Positions 1 through 7,329 of a stretch of DNA of 36,404 nt are shown in pieces. The position numbers and the translations under genes are program-made. Within the stretch, counting starts at the first letter, position 1, and every line of letters starts with the position of its first letter. Under the pieces are notes generated by a model. It saw only the letters and a list, made by a program, of their open reading frames with translations. It did no database searches and was not told the DNA's origin. This DNA comes from JAWVFK01 sp033856175 (lineage in GTDB: Bacteria > Actinomycetota > Thermoleophilia > Solirubrobacterales > 70-9): contig JAWVFK010000033.1 in NCBI GenBank assembly GCA_033856175.1, positions 1-36,404 on the forward strand, in the 5' to 3' direction.

Positions 1-168
1 ATGCTCGACCTGCCGGCGATTGCCCGCGATCTGCTCGCCGCCGCCGGCATCGAGCAGACCGCCGTCGCCGGGCACTGCACGAGCTGCGAGCCCGAGCTGT
101 TCTTCTCCCACCGCCGCGACGCCGGCCGGACCGGGCGCCAGGCAGGAGTCGCGTGGCTGCCGGCCTGA
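1..168 (+). CDS. pgeF: PgeF/YfiH family protein, 3' end only
   Basis: Only the last 55 codons lie in the window, so the start is missing. The readable C-terminus contains the paired cysteines of HCTSC, then FFSHRRD and GRTGRQAGVAWL, which is the usual ending of the YfiH/PgeF family (multicopper polyphenol oxidase-like proteins with purine nucleoside phosphorylase activity and a role in peptidoglycan fidelity). The stop codon overlaps the GTG start of the following yggS by 16 bases, and the pgeF-yggS-sepF order is common in actinobacteria and firmicutes. The family call is secure; which of the reported activities applies here cannot be told from this fragment. Confidence 0.88.
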   Translation: MLDLPAIARDLLAAAGIEQTAVAGHCTSCEPELFFSHRRDAGRTGRQAGVAWLPA

Positions 169-788
169 TCCACGGGCTCGACCCGTCGCGGATCGCCGCC
201 AACCTCGACCGGGTTCGCGAGGACGCCGGCGCCGAGGTCGAGATCCTCGTCGCGACCAAGTACGTGCCGGCCGAGGAGATGGGCGCCCTGGCCGAGGCGG
301 GGGTCACACTCGTCGGCGAGAACCGCCTCCAGGACCTCGAGGCCAAGCAGGCGCGCTGGGCCGAGAGCTTCGCCTGGGACTTCATCGGCAACCTCCAAAG
401 CCGCAAGCTGAGGCGGATCCTGCCCGCCTGCCGGCTGATCCATTCGGTCTGTACCGAGTCGGTCCTCGGCGAGCTCGAGCACCACGGCACGGCGGAGACC
501 GAGGTCCTCGTCGAGGTCAACCTCGCCGGCGAGGGCTCGAAGGGCGGGGTGGGTCCGCAGGCGCTTGGCGGCTTCATCGCCGCCTGCCCGGTCACCGTGG
601 GCGGGTTGATGACGATGCCGCCCTTCAGCGAGGACCCGGAGGCGTCGCGGCCCTATTTCGCCCGTCTCGCCGAGCTCGCCCGAGAGCACGGGCTCGAGCG
701 CCTCTCGATGGGGACCAGCCAGGACTGGCGCGTCGCCGTCGAGGAGGGCGCGACGATCGTCAGGCTTGGCACCGCTTTGTTCGTCTGA
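153..788 (+). CDS. yggS: YggS/PROSC pyridoxal phosphate homeostasis protein
   Basis: A 211-residue protein with the YggS hallmarks: the PLP lysine in LVATKYVP (about K36), the GENRLQD motif near residue 55, DFIGNLQSRK, and the C-terminal phosphate-binding stretch RLSMGTSQDW followed by VRLGTALF. The family binds PLP in a TIM-barrel fold without known catalysis and buffers the cellular PLP pool. The GTG start overlaps the end of pgeF. It lies upstream of sepF, proC and yggT, the usual neighbours of yggS in many phyla. The lysine context ATK differs slightly from the common SKT, but its position is right. Confidence 0.93.
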   Translation: MAAGLIHGLDPSRIAANLDRVREDAGAEVEILVATKYVPAEEMGALAEAGVTLVGENRLQDLEAKQARWAESFAWDFIGNLQSRKLRRILPACRLIHSVCTESVLGELEHHGTAETEVLVEVNLAGEGSKGGVGPQALGGFIAACPVTVGGLMTMPPFSEDPEASRPYFARLAELAREHGLERLSMGTSQDWRVAVEEGATIVRLGTALFV

Positions 789-820
789 CCCGTGAGTCTG
801 GGCGCGCTGCCCGGGCGCAG

Positions 821-859
821 GGAATAATTCATCGAGAGCGGTAAGAGGAATCGGCCATG
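821..859 (+). promoter_or_regulatory. Possible sepF promoter and misplaced Shine-Dalgarno
   Basis: AATAAT at 823-828 matches a -10 box at five of six positions in a GC-rich background. Downstream, AGAGGA (844-849) is correctly spaced for an ATG at 857, but that ATG is out of frame with SepF (start 885). The SepF frame has no start codon between this SD and 885. The leader may therefore carry a decoy or short upstream start. Confidence 0.3.
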
Positions 860-884
860 CCGGCCCGAAATCCGCTCATTAGTT

Positions 885-1433
885 ATGGCACTCCGCGATA
901 CATGGCATCGCGCCCTCGTCTACTTCGGCCTGGCCGAAGACCACTACGACGACGAGATCGAGGACTACTACGAGCCCGAGACCGGCTCGGAGGAGGTCTT
1001 CGAAGAGCAGGCTTCCCCGGCCTCGGTCAGGCGGATGCCGCGCACGCCGCGCCGCCACGACGACATCGACGACATCTTCGGCGACGACGACCTTCCCGCC
1101 CCGTCACGCGGCGGGGCGGCGACCCGCGTCCTCGAGCCGGTCGACACCGGCGCCGACGTCCAGGTCCACATGGTCACCCCGTCGAGCTTCAACGACGCCC
1201 AGCAGGTGGCCGACCAGTTCAAGCGCTCGAAGCCGGTGATCCTCAACCTGCAGTCGACGAACACCGAGCTCTCGAAGCGGCTGATCGACTTCGCCTCCGG
1301 CCTGACCTACGCGCTCAACGGCGGCATGCAGCGGATCGCCGACAAGGTCTTCCTGCTGACGCCGCGCAACGTCGACGTCTCCGCCGACGAGAAGGCCCGC
1401 ATCCTCGAGCGCGGCTTCTTCAACCAGTCCTGA
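885..1433 (+). CDS. sepF: Cell division protein SepF
   Basis: A 182-residue protein with the SepF layout: an N-terminal amphipathic helix (MALRDTWHRALVYFGLAED) for membrane binding, an acidic and proline-containing linker (about 20-85), and a C-terminal domain (about 90-180) including VILNLQSTN, RLIDFASGLTYAL and KVFLLTPRNVDVS. SepF anchors FtsZ to the membrane; in actinobacteria lacking FtsA it is the main anchor. The start is chosen because the helix begins there and no in-frame start lies upstream. No good SD is directly ahead of it. The neighbours yggS and proC match the usual sepF locus. Confidence 0.94.
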   Translation: MALRDTWHRALVYFGLAEDHYDDEIEDYYEPETGSEEVFEEQASPASVRRMPRTPRRHDDIDDIFGDDDLPAPSRGGAATRVLEPVDTGADVQVHMVTPSSFNDAQQVADQFKRSKPVILNLQSTNTELSKRLIDFASGLTYALNGGMQRIADKVFLLTPRNVDVSADEKARILERGFFNQS

Positions 1434-1460
1434 TTCAGTCCTCGTCCTGATTCACTCCTC
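1427..1460 (+). repeat. 17-bp tandem duplication over the sepF stop
   Basis: Two adjacent 17-base units (1427-1443 and 1444-1460) both begin GTCCTGATTCA and end TCCTC, and they differ at one base. The sepF stop codon lies in the first unit. The second unit ends four bases before the proposed proC -10 box. It looks like a local slippage duplication. Confidence 0.75.
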
Positions 1461-1463
1461 ATC

Positions 1464-1469
1464 TAGGCT
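1464..1469 (+). promoter_or_regulatory. Putative -10 box of proC (leaderless)
   Basis: TAGGCT ends nine bases before the proC ATG, so transcription would begin at or next to the start codon. No SD lies between them. The same arrangement recurs at many genes in this window. Confidence 0.5.
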
Positions 1470-1478
1470 GTCGGCACG

Positions 1479-2246
1479 ATGAGAGTTGGCTTCGCAGGCG
1501 CGGGCAACATGGCGGCTGCGATCGCGCGGGGGTGGCATGCCGGCGAGGGCGGCGCCGCCGAGATGCTCTTCACCGACGCCGGCTCCGGCGCTGCGGCGCG
1601 CCTCGCCGAGGAGGTCGGAGGCCGAGCCGTCGCCGGCAACGCCGAGCTGGCGGCCCAGTCCGACCTCATCATCCTCGCGGTCAAGCCCGCCCAGCTCGAG
1701 GCCGTCGCCGCCGAGCTGGGAGAGGCGCCACGGGTCCTCTCGCTGCTAGCGGCGACGCCGCTCGCTCGTCTTCAGGCGGCCCTGCCGGGCGCCGCGATCA
1801 TCCGCGCGATGCCCAACGTCGGCGTCGAGGTCCGCCGCGGCGTCATCTGCCTAGCCGCGCCGGACGATGCCGAGGATCTCCTGCGCGAGGTCACCGAGCT
1901 GCTTGCACCGCTCGGCGAGGTGATCCGGATCGAGGACCGCGGCATGGATGCGGCGACGGCCGTGATGAGCTGCTCGCCCGCCTACGTCGCCCTGATCGCC
2001 GAGACCCTGGCCGAGGCCGGCGCCCGCGAGGGACTCGACGAGCGGCTCTCCTACGAGCTCGTCGTCGAGACGCTCGCCGGCACGGCCGAGCTGCTGCGCA
2101 AGCACGATCCACTCAACGTCCGCCGCGCCGTCACCTCGCCCGGCGGCAGCACGGCCGCAGGCCTCGCCGCGCTAGATCGCGGCGGTGCGCGGGCGAGCTT
2201 CGAGGACGCCGTCCAAGCCTCGCTGCAGAAGATGAGGACCGCATGA
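1479..2246 (+). CDS. proC: Pyrroline-5-carboxylate reductase
   Basis: A 255-residue enzyme for the last step of proline synthesis, the NAD(P)H reduction of 1-pyrroline-5-carboxylate. It begins with the Rossmann motif VGFAGAGNMAAAIARGW, has LAVKPAQLE and IIRAMPNVG in the cofactor-binding domain, and carries the family signature AVTSPGGSTAAGLAAL in the C-terminal dimerisation domain. It is close to the usual length of about 265-280. The ATG at 1479 sits nine bases after a TAGGCT box. The stop overlaps the yggT start (ATGA), so the two are likely translationally coupled. Confidence 0.96.
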   Translation: MRVGFAGAGNMAAAIARGWHAGEGGAAEMLFTDAGSGAAARLAEEVGGRAVAGNAELAAQSDLIILAVKPAQLEAVAAELGEAPRVLSLLAATPLARLQAALPGAAIIRAMPNVGVEVRRGVICLAAPDDAEDLLREVTELLAPLGEVIRIEDRGMDAATAVMSCSPAYVALIAETLAEAGAREGLDERLSYELVVETLAGTAELLRKHDPLNVRRAVTSPGGSTAAGLAALDRGGARASFEDAVQASLQKMRTA

Positions 2247-2548
2247 CCGCGCTGCTGGCGATCGGCAACCGCGACGTCGCCGACTACGTCTCGGCGCTAT
2301 TCCTCGTCTACTTCATCCTGATCTTCGCCCGGATCCTCGTCTCCTGGATCCCGCGGATGCCCTACAACCGCAGCGTCGGAGCCGTAACGCGCTTCCTCGC
2401 CGAGGTCACCGACCCCTACCTGAACCTCTTTCGCCGCATCATCCCGCCGATCGGCGGCGCCGGGATGGCGATCGACGTCAGCCCGATGATCGCGATCATC
2501 CTGCTGATGATCGTCCGCAGCCTCGTCGTCGGGGCAATCATCAATTGA
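2243..2548 (+). CDS. yggT: YggT family membrane protein
   Basis: A 101-residue membrane protein. It has two hydrophobic segments (about residues 14-38 and 78-100) flanking the YGGT-family loop with TDPYLNLFRRIIPPIGG and the following DVSPM. Family members sit in the sepF/divIVA division locus and have been linked to envelope and turgor functions, but no biochemical role is firmly established. The ATG overlaps the proC stop (ATGA), and the stop overlaps the TTG start of lspA. Confidence 0.9.
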   Translation: MTALLAIGNRDVADYVSALFLVYFILIFARILVSWIPRMPYNRSVGAVTRFLAEVTDPYLNLFRRIIPPIGGAGMAIDVSPMIAIILLMIVRSLVVGAIIN

Positions 2549-3006
2549 GCGCCGCCGACCGCTGGGGCCGCACGCTCGCCGTGTGCGGCCTCGTCGTCGC
2601 GCTCGACCAGGGCCTGAAGGCCCTCGTCCAGTCGAAGCTGGTGCCGGCCGAGCACGTCGACGTCGGCCTCGGTTTCGAGATCGCCAACGTCCACAACCGC
2701 GGCGCCGCCTTCGGCCTCTTCGCCGGGGGCCAGACGCCGGTGATCGCGGTCTCGCTGCTGGCGATCGTCCTGCTCGGCGTCTACCTGGCCCGCAACATCG
2801 GCCGGCCAGGGCTCTGGCTCGCCGCCGGGCTGGTCGTCGGCGGAGCGCTGGGCAACCTCGCCGACCGGCTGCGGATCGACGCCGTCACCGACTTCATCGA
2901 CCCACCACTGTGGCCGGCCTTCAACCTCGCCGACGTCGCGATCGTCGCCGGGGTCGCGCTGCTGCTTCTCGGCCTCCCCGGCCGGGCAAGCACGCCAGAG
3001 CGATGA
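2545..3006 (+). CDS. lspA: Lipoprotein signal peptidase (SPase II)
   Basis: A 153-residue integral membrane aspartic peptidase that removes signal peptides from lipid-modified prolipoproteins. The family blocks are present: ALDQGLKALV near the N-terminus, NVHNRGAAFGLF, then GALGNLADRLR and FNLADVAI. The last two carry the two catalytic aspartates. Four hydrophobic helices are visible. The TTG start overlaps the yggT stop (TTGA) and the stop overlaps the rluD ATG, so translation of this operon is coupled throughout. Confidence 0.95.
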   Translation: MSAADRWGRTLAVCGLVVALDQGLKALVQSKLVPAEHVDVGLGFEIANVHNRGAAFGLFAGGQTPVIAVSLLAIVLLGVYLARNIGRPGLWLAAGLVVGGALGNLADRLRIDAVTDFIDPPLWPAFNLADVAIVAGVALLLLGLPGRASTPER

Positions 3007-3689
3007 AGCGGCTCGAGGCCGCCGGAGTCAGGATTGTCCATGTCGACGACAGCCTCGCCGTGATCGACAAGCCGGCCGGCCTCGTCGTCCATCCTGCGCC
3101 GAGCCATTCCGGCGAGACGCTCTCGGAGCTGCTCGCCGGCTTTGCCCGCGGCGGCGAGCAGGGACGGCCGGGCATCGTCCACAGGCTCGACAAGGACACC
3201 TCCGGGCTGATGATCGTCGCCCGTGACGAGGTAGCCCATCGTGCGCTCAGCGGCCAGATCCGCCGCCGCGAGGTCGAGCGCGAATACGTCGCCCTGGTGG
3301 AGGGCGCGCTCGAGTCGCGCAGCGGCACGATCGACGCGCCGGTCGGCCGCGACCCGCGGCGCCCGCTGCGGATGGCGGTCGCGGGTCGCGCTGCGCGCCA
3401 GGCCAGGACCCACTTTCGCGTCCTCGAGCGACTTGCTAGCGCAACCCTCATCGAGGTCCGCCTCGAGACCGGGCGCACGCACCAGATCCGGGCCCACTTC
3501 GCGGCGATCGGGCATCCGGTCGCCGGCGACCCGCTCTACGGGGCCAGCGGCTCGATCGGCCTCGAGCGCCAGTTCCTCCACAGCCGCCGGCTCACCTTCG
3601 CCCACCCGGTGAGCGGCGAGCGGCTGGAGCTCCACTCCGAGCTGCCGGCCGACCTCACGGCGGCGCTGGAGCGGTGCAGGCGCGCCTAG
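3003..3689 (+). CDS. rluD: RluA/RluD family pseudouridine synthase without S4 domain
   Basis: A 228-residue RNA pseudouridine synthase. The catalytic motif HRLDKDTSGLMIVA holds the active-site aspartate near residue 64. KPAGLVVHPAP precedes it, and the RluA-family block RLETGRTHQIRAHFAAIGHPVAGDPLYG follows. Typical RluD proteins are about 300 residues with an N-terminal S4 RNA-binding domain. Here the ATG overlaps the lspA stop (ATGA), the preceding sequence codes for LspA in another frame, and the protein goes straight into the catalytic domain, so S4 is absent. The target uridines (rRNA or tRNA) cannot be told from sequence, so the symbol is a family label. Confidence 0.88.
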   Translation: MKRLEAAGVRIVHVDDSLAVIDKPAGLVVHPAPSHSGETLSELLAGFARGGEQGRPGIVHRLDKDTSGLMIVARDEVAHRALSGQIRRREVEREYVALVEGALESRSGTIDAPVGRDPRRPLRMAVAGRAARQARTHFRVLERLASATLIEVRLETGRTHQIRAHFAAIGHPVAGDPLYGASGSIGLERQFLHSRRLTFAHPVSGERLELHSELPADLTAALERCRRA

Positions 3690-3703
3690 CGGAAGCGGTT
3701 CCC

Positions 3704-3834
3704 TACAATCAGCGGTCCAACCAATCGAACCCCGGCGAGACGTCGTGGGGAAGCTGCCCGGCCAAGGCCGGGTCCCCAGGGCGGCGGCGGGCTGCAGCAC
3801 AGACGCAGCACCCACAAGCAACCGAAGGAGCTTC
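3704..3834 (+). promoter_or_regulatory. rpsB promoter and structured 5' leader
   Basis: TACAAT (3704-3709) is a good -10 candidate without a clear -35. The leader can form a two-tier stem: an outer TGGGGA (3746-3751) with TCCCCA (3773-3778), a five-base bulge, and an inner CCCGGCC (3757-3763) with GGCCGGG (3766-3772). A second hairpin pairs GCTGC (3791-3795) with GCAGC (3805-3809). The SD GAAGGAG (3824-3830) lies four bases before the ATG. The position suggests an autoregulatory S2 leader, as known for rpsB in other phyla; no match to a named RNA family was established. Confidence 0.5.
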
Positions 3835-4725
3835 ATGCCCGACGTAGGCATCAAGGAGCTGCTGGAGGCCGGGATTCACTTCGGTCACCAGACGCGCCGA
3901 TGGAACCCGCGGATGCGCCGCTTCATCCACGGCGAGAGCGACGGCATCCACCTCATCGACCTGCTGCAGACCGAGCGGCTGCTGACCCAGGCACGCGACT
4001 TCGCCGCCGAAATCGCCGGCAAGGGCGGCTCGGTGCTGTTCGTCGGCACCAAGAAGCAGGCTCGCGACTCCGTCAAGGAGTGGGCCGAGCGCTGCGGCAT
4101 GCCCTACGTCAACCAGCGCTGGCTGGGCGGCCTGCTGACCAACTTCCAGACGATGTCGGCGCGGATCAAGCGCCTGCACGAGCTGACCGCGCTCGCCGAC
4201 GGCGGCCAGCTGGCGCTGCTGCCGACCAAGGAGCGGATGTCGATGGAGGCCGAGCTGCGCAAGCTCGACTACAACCTCGGCGGCGTCCGCGACATGCCCC
4301 GCCTGCCACAGGCGGTCTTCGTCATCGACCTCAAGACCGAGGAGATCGCCCTGCGCGAAGCGGCGCGACTGCGGATCCCGATCATCGGCCTCGTCGACAC
4401 GAACTGCGACCCGGACCCCGTCGACTACGTGATCCCCGGCAACGACGACGCGATCCGCTCCTGCGATCTGGTCATCTCGACGATCGGCGGCGCGATCGAG
4501 ACAGCCGCCACCAGCTGGCGAGCGGAGGAAGCCCGTCGCCGCGCCGAGGAAGAGGAGCGACGGCGAAAGGAAGAGGAGGAGCGCCAGCGCCGCGAGGCCG
4601 AGGAGAAGGCCAAGCGCGAGGCTGAGGAGGCCGCCGCTGCCGCGGCGACCGAGGGAGCGCCGCCCGCCGAGGGCGCCGCAGCCGTGCCACAGGCGCCCGT
4701 CGCCCCGACCGAGGCCGCCTCGTGA
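3835..4725 (+). CDS. rpsB: 30S ribosomal protein S2
   Basis: A 296-residue S2 protein. Residues 1-225 are canonical: IKELLEAGIHFGHQTRRWNP, LFVGTKKQARD, YVNQRWLGGLLTNF, PIIGLVDTNCDPD and YVIPGNDDAIRS. The last 70 residues form a charged Arg/Glu-rich probable coiled coil followed by an Ala/Pro-rich tail, an extension common in actinobacteria. The start is fixed by the GAAGGAG SD four bases upstream and by homology; an earlier in-frame start at 3745 falls in the structured leader. Its stop overlaps the tsf GTG, the conserved rpsB-tsf pair. Confidence 0.97.
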   Translation: MPDVGIKELLEAGIHFGHQTRRWNPRMRRFIHGESDGIHLIDLLQTERLLTQARDFAAEIAGKGGSVLFVGTKKQARDSVKEWAERCGMPYVNQRWLGGLLTNFQTMSARIKRLHELTALADGGQLALLPTKERMSMEAELRKLDYNLGGVRDMPRLPQAVFVIDLKTEEIALREAARLRIPIIGLVDTNCDPDPVDYVIPGNDDAIRSCDLVISTIGGAIETAATSWRAEEARRRAEEEERRRKEEEERQRREAEEKAKREAEEAAAAAATEGAPPAEGAAAVPQAPVAPTEAAS

Positions 4726-5330
4726 GCGCGATCACCGCGGCCGACGTCAAGTCGCTGCGCGACCGCACCGGCGCCGGGATGATGGACTGCAAGGCCGCCC
4801 TCGCCGAGGCCGACGGTGACGTCGACCGCGCGATCGAGCTGCTGCGAGTCAAGGGCGCCGCATCGGCCGCCAAGCGCGCCGAGCGCGGCACCGGCGAGGG
4901 CGTCGTCAGCTCCTACGTCCACGCGACCGGCAAGATCGGCACCCTCGTCGACGTTCGCTGTGAGACCGACTTCGTCGCCCGTAACGAGGACTTTCAGCAT
5001 TTTGCCCGCGACGTCGCGCTCCACATCGCCGCCGCCGCGCCGCGCTACGTCAGCGGCGACGAGATCCCGGAGGACGAGCGCGAGGCCGAGCGCCGGGTCT
5101 TCGAGGCCAAGGCGCGCGAGGAGGGCAAGCCCGACGACGTCGTCGAGAAGATCGTCGCGGGGCAGCTGGCGAAGTGGCAGAAGGAGATCGTCCTGCTCGA
5201 CCAGGAGCACGTCAACGCCGACAAGCACGAGAGCAAGACGATCGAGCAGCTGCGCACCGAGGTCGCCGCGAAGACCGGCGAGAACGTGCAGATAGCCCGT
5301 TTCGCCCGCTTCGAGGTGGGGGAGGGCTAG
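4722..5330 (+). CDS. tsf: Elongation factor Ts, short form
   Basis: EF-Ts is the guanine nucleotide exchange factor for EF-Tu. The 202-residue protein starts with the UBA-like domain (VKSLRDRTGAGMMDCKAALAE) and has the core motif VRCETDFVARNEDF near residues 78-91. The C-terminus aligns with the family end (IARFARFEVGEG). It is about 80 residues shorter than the E. coli protein, the single-core form known from Thermus and others. The GTG start overlaps the rpsB stop (GTGA). Four bases separate it from pyrH. Confidence 0.96.
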   Translation: MSAITAADVKSLRDRTGAGMMDCKAALAEADGDVDRAIELLRVKGAASAAKRAERGTGEGVVSSYVHATGKIGTLVDVRCETDFVARNEDFQHFARDVALHIAAAAPRYVSGDEIPEDEREAERRVFEAKAREEGKPDDVVEKIVAGQLAKWQKEIVLLDQEHVNADKHESKTIEQLRTEVAAKTGENVQIARFARFEVGEG

Positions 5331-5334
5331 TTCC

Positions 5335-6078
5335 GTGGCGGCGGCCGAGCCCCGCTTTCAACGCGTCCTGCTGAAGCTCTCCGGCGAGGCCCTGATGGGC
5401 GACCTGGAGTACGGCACCGACCCCAAGCAGCTCGAGCGCATCGCCCGCCAGGTCGCCGACGTTCGCGAGCGGGGGGTCGCCGTGGCGATCGTCGTCGGCG
5501 CCGGCAACATCTACCGCGGCCTCGCCGGCGCAGCCGCGGGCATGGACCGGGCGACGGCGGACTACATGGGGATGCTGGCGACGGTCCTCAACGCCCTGGC
5601 GCTTCAGGACGCGCTCGAGAACGCCGGCGCCCACACCCGGGTCCTCTCGGCGATCTCAGTCACCGAGGTCGCCGAGCCCTACATCCGCCGCCGGGCGATC
5701 CGCCACCTCGAGAAGGGCCGCATCGTCATCTTTGCCGCCGGCAACGGCAACCCGTTCTTCACCACCGACACCGCGGCGGCGCTGCGGGCGCTGGAGATCC
5801 ATGCCGAGGCGATCCTGATGGCAAAGAACGGGGTCGAGGGGGTCTTCGACGCCGACCCGAGGGTCGAGCCCGACGCCCAGTTCCTGCCGCAGATCAGCCA
5901 CCGCGAGGCGATCGAGCGCGGCCTGCGGATCATGGACTCGACGGCGCTGTCGCTGTGCATGGACAACGACCTGCCGATCTACGTCTTCAACATGGGCGAC
6001 GAGCGCAACATCGACCGGATCGTCTCCGGCGAGCGCGTCGGCACCCTCGTCTCGGCAGAGACTCAGCCGGTCTCTTAG
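5335..6078 (+). CDS. pyrH: UMP kinase
   Basis: A 247-residue amino-acid-kinase-fold enzyme that phosphorylates UMP to UDP. Diagnostic segments are RVLLKLSGEALMGD (phosphate binding), VVGAGNIYRG, ADYMGMLATVLNALALQD, GNPFFTTDTAAALRALEI and VEGVFDADPR. The GTG start lies four bases after tsf. The last bases and stop codon (TAG, 6076-6078) form part of the TAGGCT box in front of frr. It belongs to the standard rpsB-tsf-pyrH-frr-uppS-cdsA translation and envelope operon. Confidence 0.97.
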   Translation: MAAAEPRFQRVLLKLSGEALMGDLEYGTDPKQLERIARQVADVRERGVAVAIVVGAGNIYRGLAGAAAGMDRATADYMGMLATVLNALALQDALENAGAHTRVLSAISVTEVAEPYIRRRAIRHLEKGRIVIFAAGNGNPFFTTDTAAALRALEIHAEAILMAKNGVEGVFDADPRVEPDAQFLPQISHREAIERGLRIMDSTALSLCMDNDLPIYVFNMGDERNIDRIVSGERVGTLVSAETQPVS

Positions 6079-6081
6079 GCT
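6076..6081 (+). promoter_or_regulatory. Putative -10 box of frr (leaderless)
   Basis: TAGGCT includes the pyrH stop codon and ends seven bases before the frr GTG. It may give frr an extra internal promoter within the operon. Confidence 0.35.
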
Positions 6082-6088
6082 AGGCGCC

Positions 6089-6652
6089 GTGGCCCTGATC
6101 GACGACTTCCTCAGCGACGCCCAGACGCGGATGAACAAGTCCGTCGAGTCGACCCGCACAGAGGTCGGCACCGTGCGCACGGGCCGGGCCTCGCCGCACC
6201 TGCTCGACCGCATCGTCGTCGACTACTACGGCGCCCAGACGCCGCTCAAGCAGCTGGCGACGATCTCGACGACCGATGCCCGGCTGCTGACGGTGACGCC
6301 GTTCGACAAGTCCTCGGTCGCGGCGATCGAGAAGGCGATCCTCGAGTCGGACGTCGGCCTGACGCCGACCAACGACGGCAACGTGATCCGCCTGCAGATC
6401 CCCGAGCTGACCGAGGAGCGCCGCAAGGACATGGTCCGCGTCGTCCACGGCGTCGCCGAGGAAGGCCGGATCGCGATCCGCAACATCCGCCGCGACGTCA
6501 TGCACGACCTCCGCGAGCTGAAGAAGGAGGGCGAGGCCGGCGAGGACGACGAGCGCCGCGCCGAGGCCGAGCTGCAGAAGCTCACCGACGCCGCCATCGC
6601 CGAGATCGACACGCTGCTCAAGAGCAAAGAGGAAGAGATCCTGGAGGTATGA
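6089..6652 (+). CDS. frr: Ribosome recycling factor
   Basis: A 187-residue RRF, which splits post-termination ribosomes together with EF-G. The three-helix bundle and hinge are typical: VRTGRASPHLLDRIVVDYYGAQTPL, the beta domain with ISTTDARLLTVTPFDKS, then LQIPELTEERRKDMV and the terminal coiled helix LKSKEEEILEV. The GTG start lies ten bases after pyrH. The stop overlaps the uppS ATG (ATGA). Confidence 0.97.
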   Translation: MALIDDFLSDAQTRMNKSVESTRTEVGTVRTGRASPHLLDRIVVDYYGAQTPLKQLATISTTDARLLTVTPFDKSSVAAIEKAILESDVGLTPTNDGNVIRLQIPELTEERRKDMVRVVHGVAEEGRIAIRNIRRDVMHDLRELKKEGEAGEDDERRAEAELQKLTDAAIAEIDTLLKSKEEEILEV

Positions 6653-7329
6653 CCTCGCCGCCGTCCGCGGCGCGGTATGTCGCGATCATCACGGACGGCA
6701 ACGGTCGCTGGGCGGAGCAGCGGGGACTGCCGCCTATCGAGGGCCACAGCGCCGGCGCCGACGCCGTCAAGGCGCGCCTGCGCGACGCCGCCGAGCTCGG
6801 CGTCGCCGAGCTGACCGTCTTCTCCTTCTCGACCGAGAACTGGTCACGTCCCGCCGAGGAGGTCGACGGGCTGATGCGGATGTTCGGCGAGCGGATCGAC
6901 CGCGAGACGCCCGAGCTCGACGCCGAGGGCGTGCGGATGCGCTTCATCGGCCGCCGCGACGGCATCGCGCCGGAGCTGACCGAGCGGATGGACTGGGCCG
7001 AGCAGGTCACGCGCGGCAACGAGAGGATCACCCTCTTCGTGGCCTTCAACTACGGCGGCAGGGCCGAGATCCTCGACGCCGCGCGGCGCTTCGAGGGCGA
7101 CTCGGAGGAGGAGTTCCGCGCCCACCTCTACGCCCCCGAGATGCACGATCCCGATCTCCTGATCAGGACGAGCGGCGAGATGCGGATCTCGAATTACCTG
7201 CTCTGGCAGTGCGCCTACTCGGAGTTCGTCTTCCGCGACGAGCTCTGGCCCGACTTCGATCGCCAGGCGTTCGAAGAGTGCCTCGAGGAGTACGCCGCCC
7301 GCCAGCGCCGCTTCGGAGCCCGGGTGTGA
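6649..7329 (+). CDS. uppS: Undecaprenyl diphosphate synthase-type cis-prenyltransferase
   Basis: A 226-residue cis-prenyl diphosphate synthase that makes the lipid carrier for peptidoglycan. The catalytic aspartate (D16) sits in IITDGNGRWAEQRG, where most homologues have methionine before the aspartate. Other blocks are GHSAGADAVK, LTVFSFSTENWSRP, FVAFNYGGRAEI, and DLLIRTSGEMRISNYLLWQ with the diphosphate-binding arginine. It is slightly shorter than the usual 240-260. The ATG overlaps the frr stop and the stop overlaps the cdsA GTG. Product chain length cannot be inferred. Confidence 0.95.
   Translation: MTSPPSAARYVAIITDGNGRWAEQRGLPPIEGHSAGADAVKARLRDAAELGVAELTVFSFSTENWSRPAEEVDGLMRMFGERIDRETPELDAEGVRMRFIGRRDGIAPELTERMDWAEQVTRGNERITLFVAFNYGGRAEILDAARRFEGDSEEEFRAHLYAPEMHDPDLLIRTSGEMRISNYLLWQCAYSEFVFRDELWPDFDRQAFEECLEEYAARQRRFGARV

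Noticed and set aside
857..1450. 197-codon frame with a good SD overlapping sepF
   Set aside because: It covers SepF in another frame and is an Arg-rich shadow. Only its start region is kept, as a possible decoy or upstream start.
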